In this document: piece by piece, positions 61,504 to 64,000 of the stretch
How positions within the stretch are numbered: the stretch's first letter is position 1
Layout: each line of letters starts with the position of its first letter
Source: Litoditis marina
Taxonomy: Eukaryota; Nematoda; Chromadorea; Rhabditida; Rhabditidae
DNA length: 64,000 nucleotides
Assembly (NCBI GenBank): GCA_964036275.1
Contig: OZ038434.1
Span: 30,528,947 to 30,592,946, forward strand
Direction of reading: 5' to 3'
Notes under the pieces: generated by a model
Seen by the model: the letters and a program-made list of their open reading frames with translations, nothing else
The model's database searches: none
What the model was told of the DNA's origin: nothing
Position numbers and translations under genes: made by a program

Positions 61504-63978
61504 ATGGAAGGTACGAGAGCTTCAGAGGTTGCCTGGCGATTGGCGAGTAAGATTCGATGGAAGTGGGTGAATTATAGCTTACAATATATATTTACACAAC
61601 AAAATAAAATTAGGCTGTGCGGCCATTCTACAAGTTGAAACATGGTTGATCAATTAACCTCCATTGATGTTCTATAGATAGGCGTTCGATAATATACGTC
61701 AGTTAGAGGTGAAACGAGTTAGATTTATCACTTTTGTTGCAAACACCTATGTTCTCTCAGGTTCTCACGCCATTTTTTCCATTTTTCCCAATCATTAGAG
61801 AGGTTATGGTTGCATAGCAACAATTTTTATCAGGAAATGCTGGAGGTTACATCAAACTCATCTGAACAGTTAGGAGTTTAGCTCAACATGTGTTATATTC
61901 CTAGTATAGTTCGCCAGTGGATCAATTTTTTTGATAACAGTATTATATCAAATTTCAGTGCAGTTTTCGAGTTTTGTATTTCGTTTCAAATACCATACTG
62001 CTAAGTTTCATTTGAATGAAAGGCATAAATCGTGATTCGAAGCTCTCAGTGACCTTCAACTTTAAAATTGCAATGACTTTTCAAATTTAATGCGAGCGAT
62101 GTTTATATTCCTATTGAAAGGATACATTTTTACCACAGTGTTTTATCATATTTTTACAGAGCGTTCAAGATATGGGTGGCCAACCTGAACAATTTCGTTT
62201 CTGAGTATCATTAAATCTCGCCATACAATATTCTCTTTTAGTTATTATGTTTTGAACATCAAACCTATATCTATGTTTGTATCAAAAACAAACAACAATA
62301 CAATTTCACAAATTTCATTTTACAGAGCGTCCACATATGAGTGTTCTATTACCTTTAGAGCAAGTTTTCGAAGAAAGGGGAACAATGGATTTGACTGACA
62401 TTGAAACTCGAATGTTGATGGCTGGATTCCGGCTTTGCTGTCTCTGCGAGAATACAATTGATCCGAGCGGTGGTAAAAAAGGCGAGTGTCTCGTTTTGAC
62501 GTTTTTCAACAGGATTGAAACGCATCATTTTTATAGGGGACAAATGAATTGTTGTAGTTTGATCTCGAAACAGATCATATATTAGGAGTTTAGTTCAAAA
62601 AGGAACGGGATCAAAAACCAATATTAAACGGCTTTGAAAAAGCGATGTCCTAATTCTTATACAAGAGTTTCACTCGTGAATAATCATAAAGGGGAGCTGC
62701 AATGAATATTCAAATGAAAGATCGAACTGAGACAGTTCGATATATGTCATTTTTTTTACTAGGATGTCCAATTCAAAGCTGTATTTTCAAAATTTCACTA
62801 TTTGTTGCTTGCTGTCAGAGACGCAGAGGATGATTTGAAGTATGGATTGCGAATGAATATGGATTGCGCGCAGTTCTCTGACTCTCCTGCCTTTTCGGGT
62901 AACGCCGTTAGCCAAATTCGGCATTCAATGCAGCCCCCCCCCCCCCCATTTAAGATGGGAAACTGACGAAACCTACCACAGCTGACTGGAAAACTTTGAT
63001 ATACGAGTCATATTGCGTTCGTGTTTAAAGGCGTAAACTATGTACTATATTTTTGAAATGTACAACAAATACTTAAAATAAAGACAATTGTCATTAGAGC
63101 AATCCATCATGCATCCGTGCGTTATTTATGCTTACAAAACGTACAAGTAATATCTCGAAAATAATTGTATTTAGAGCAAGCCATCATGCATTCGTGCGGT
63201 TGTATTTCTCACGGCAACATGAATTCTTGTGGGAATCGTGCGAAACTGTGGTTCAAAGGCAGTGGTCACAATGAAGGAACGTGTAATCTGCAATCACGTG
63301 AGTATGTATATATTTTTTTCATTCCCAGACTTACTAAGACTTTTTGACAACGAGCTAACATTTTTGGATGACTATTCCTTGTTCTCATGAAATCAAAAAA
63401 TTTTGGTTTGAAAAAGGGATCACTGAAACAGGTTAATGGTGTTTCGGCAGTCTAGAAAAAAATCTATGGAGAGAATTAAAACACAATGATTGATTTTTTC
63501 ATGTCGAACAAATAAACCATAAAGGTCACAGAAAAAAAATTATTAGCACAAACAGGCGATTACTCCGAAATATCAGATAAATTGGAAAATCTTCAAGTGT
63601 GACACAAACTCTGATTCTTCATCACAAACTTCTTCGGAAGCTCACATAATGATCATTTATAACGTTCAATTACTTTGTGTAATCTGGTAGTGTGATTTAT
63701 CTTATCATCTTTCTATCTCAATGTGTCCCATATATTTTATAAATTCAAAGTATCTTACAGGCTCGGAACTGATCGAGCGGTTCGTCAAAACAACTCTTTT
63801 AAGAGGTTGGTTTTTCCCGAGCAATGTTACTGTTTTTCTACATTTCTCTCCAACCATTCTACTCACGTTAAAAGGAACGAAAAAAGGCACGCGAGTCAGA
63901 ATAAAAGGCACGCGAGTCAGAAAAGTGCGCGCAATCAATATTTATTCAATCACTCCAAATCATCCTCTGCATCTCTGA
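61504..63978 (+). CDS. small Cys/His-rich RING-like protein, four exons, 3' end uncertain
   Basis: Exons 61504-61546, 62326-62472, 63175-63297 and 63761 onward; all joins are phase 1 (GCGA|gtaaga, GGTG|gtaaaa, TCAC|gtgagt with acceptors tttacag, tatttag, cttacag). The protein starts MEGTRASEVAWRLAKRP; exon 2 ends FRLCCLCENTIDPSG; exon 3 reads MHSCGCISHGNMNSC, then HNEGTC; exon 4 begins SELIERFVKTTL. The C-x2-C ... C-x-C-x2-H-x5-C ... C spacing resembles a RING or related zinc-binding finger, but the standard C-x-H-x2-C core is altered. Exon 4 may stop at 63978 (TGA) or splice at 63805 (AGAG|gttggt) and continue beyond the window. The regular phases support a real gene; the function (zinc binding, possibly ubiquitin ligase) is inference. 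Confidence 0.5.
62934..62947 (+). repeat. 14-base poly-C run
   Basis: Uninterrupted cccccccccccccc within an intron of the RING-like gene. Confidence 0.95.
63093..63200 (+). repeat. partial duplication of the exon 3 start
   Basis: 'ttagagcaatccatcatgcatccgtgcg' (63093) precedes the real 'ttagagcaagccatcatgcattcgtgcg' (63171) by 78 bases, including the splice acceptor. Confidence 0.8.
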
Positions 63979-64000
63979 CAGTAAAAAAAACACTTTGAAA

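Noticed and set aside
1..64000. CRISPR array, operon of prokaryotic type or rRNA genes
   Set aside because: The tandem repeats have no unique spacers, genes have spliceosomal introns, and no rRNA-like conserved blocks were seen.

Overview
The window looks like AT-rich, repeat-dense nematode DNA, most likely Caenorhabditis or a close relative. This is inferred from short introns ending in TTTTCAG-type acceptors, TTTCCAG/TTTCAG sites a few bases before start codons (typical of spliced-leader addition), an RTE-type LINE, and very many small inverted-repeat elements. The species cannot be named from sequence alone.

Host genes are few, small and split by introns. Two families stand out. (1) Solo PB1-domain genes: three intact three-exon genes (11842-13190 minus, 26107-26907 minus, 56114-58281 plus), a broken copy (5229-6095 plus), a lone last exon (9679-9818 minus) and a vaguer relic (43241-44185). 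Each intact gene encodes only one PB1 domain of about 90-100 residues, with exon phases 0 and 1 shared across the family. (2) Secreted peptide precursors with a C-F-F-[ST]-P-A-Q-C-[FY]-F core resembling allatostatin-C/somatostatin-type peptides: two intact two-exon genes (45609-46145 and 51307-51788, plus), a pseudogene (31844-32395, minus) and a scrap of a fourth copy (24533-24588). At the right edge a four-exon gene (61504 to about 63978, plus) encodes a small Cys/His-rich, RING-like protein.

Region by region: 0-5 kb holds a 26-bp minisatellite, a 1.65-kb composite element with CRE-like motifs and a long-armed MITE, and tRNA-derived SINEs. 5-7 kb holds the broken PB1 copy in an inverted duplication of 11.4-13 kb. 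7.5-9.3 kb is a young RTE insertion with perfect 32-bp target duplications. 9.4-13.2 kb holds PB1 exons and genes with nested repeats. 13.3-16 kb is a second composite element carrying a nested retroposon. 17-21.3 kb is a related composite element split by a CR1-like LINE. 23-24.6 kb and 29-31.9 kb are direct duplicates. 26-27.7 kb holds a PB1 gene whose first exon appears rebuilt from a retroposon. 31.8-32.4 kb is the peptide pseudogene. 32.4-45 kb is mostly repeats. 45.6-51.8 kb carries the two peptide genes, with satellite-like tandem repeats between them. 52.7-53.9 kb is a decayed LINE. 56-58.3 kb is the third intact PB1 gene. 61.5-64 kb is the RING-like gene.

The repeats seem to have shaped the genes. 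Related inverted-repeat and SINE families recur in the 5' flanks and introns of the PB1 genes, and one retroposon seems to supply a start codon. All gene models are hand-built from splice signals and paralogue comparison, with no transcript evidence.
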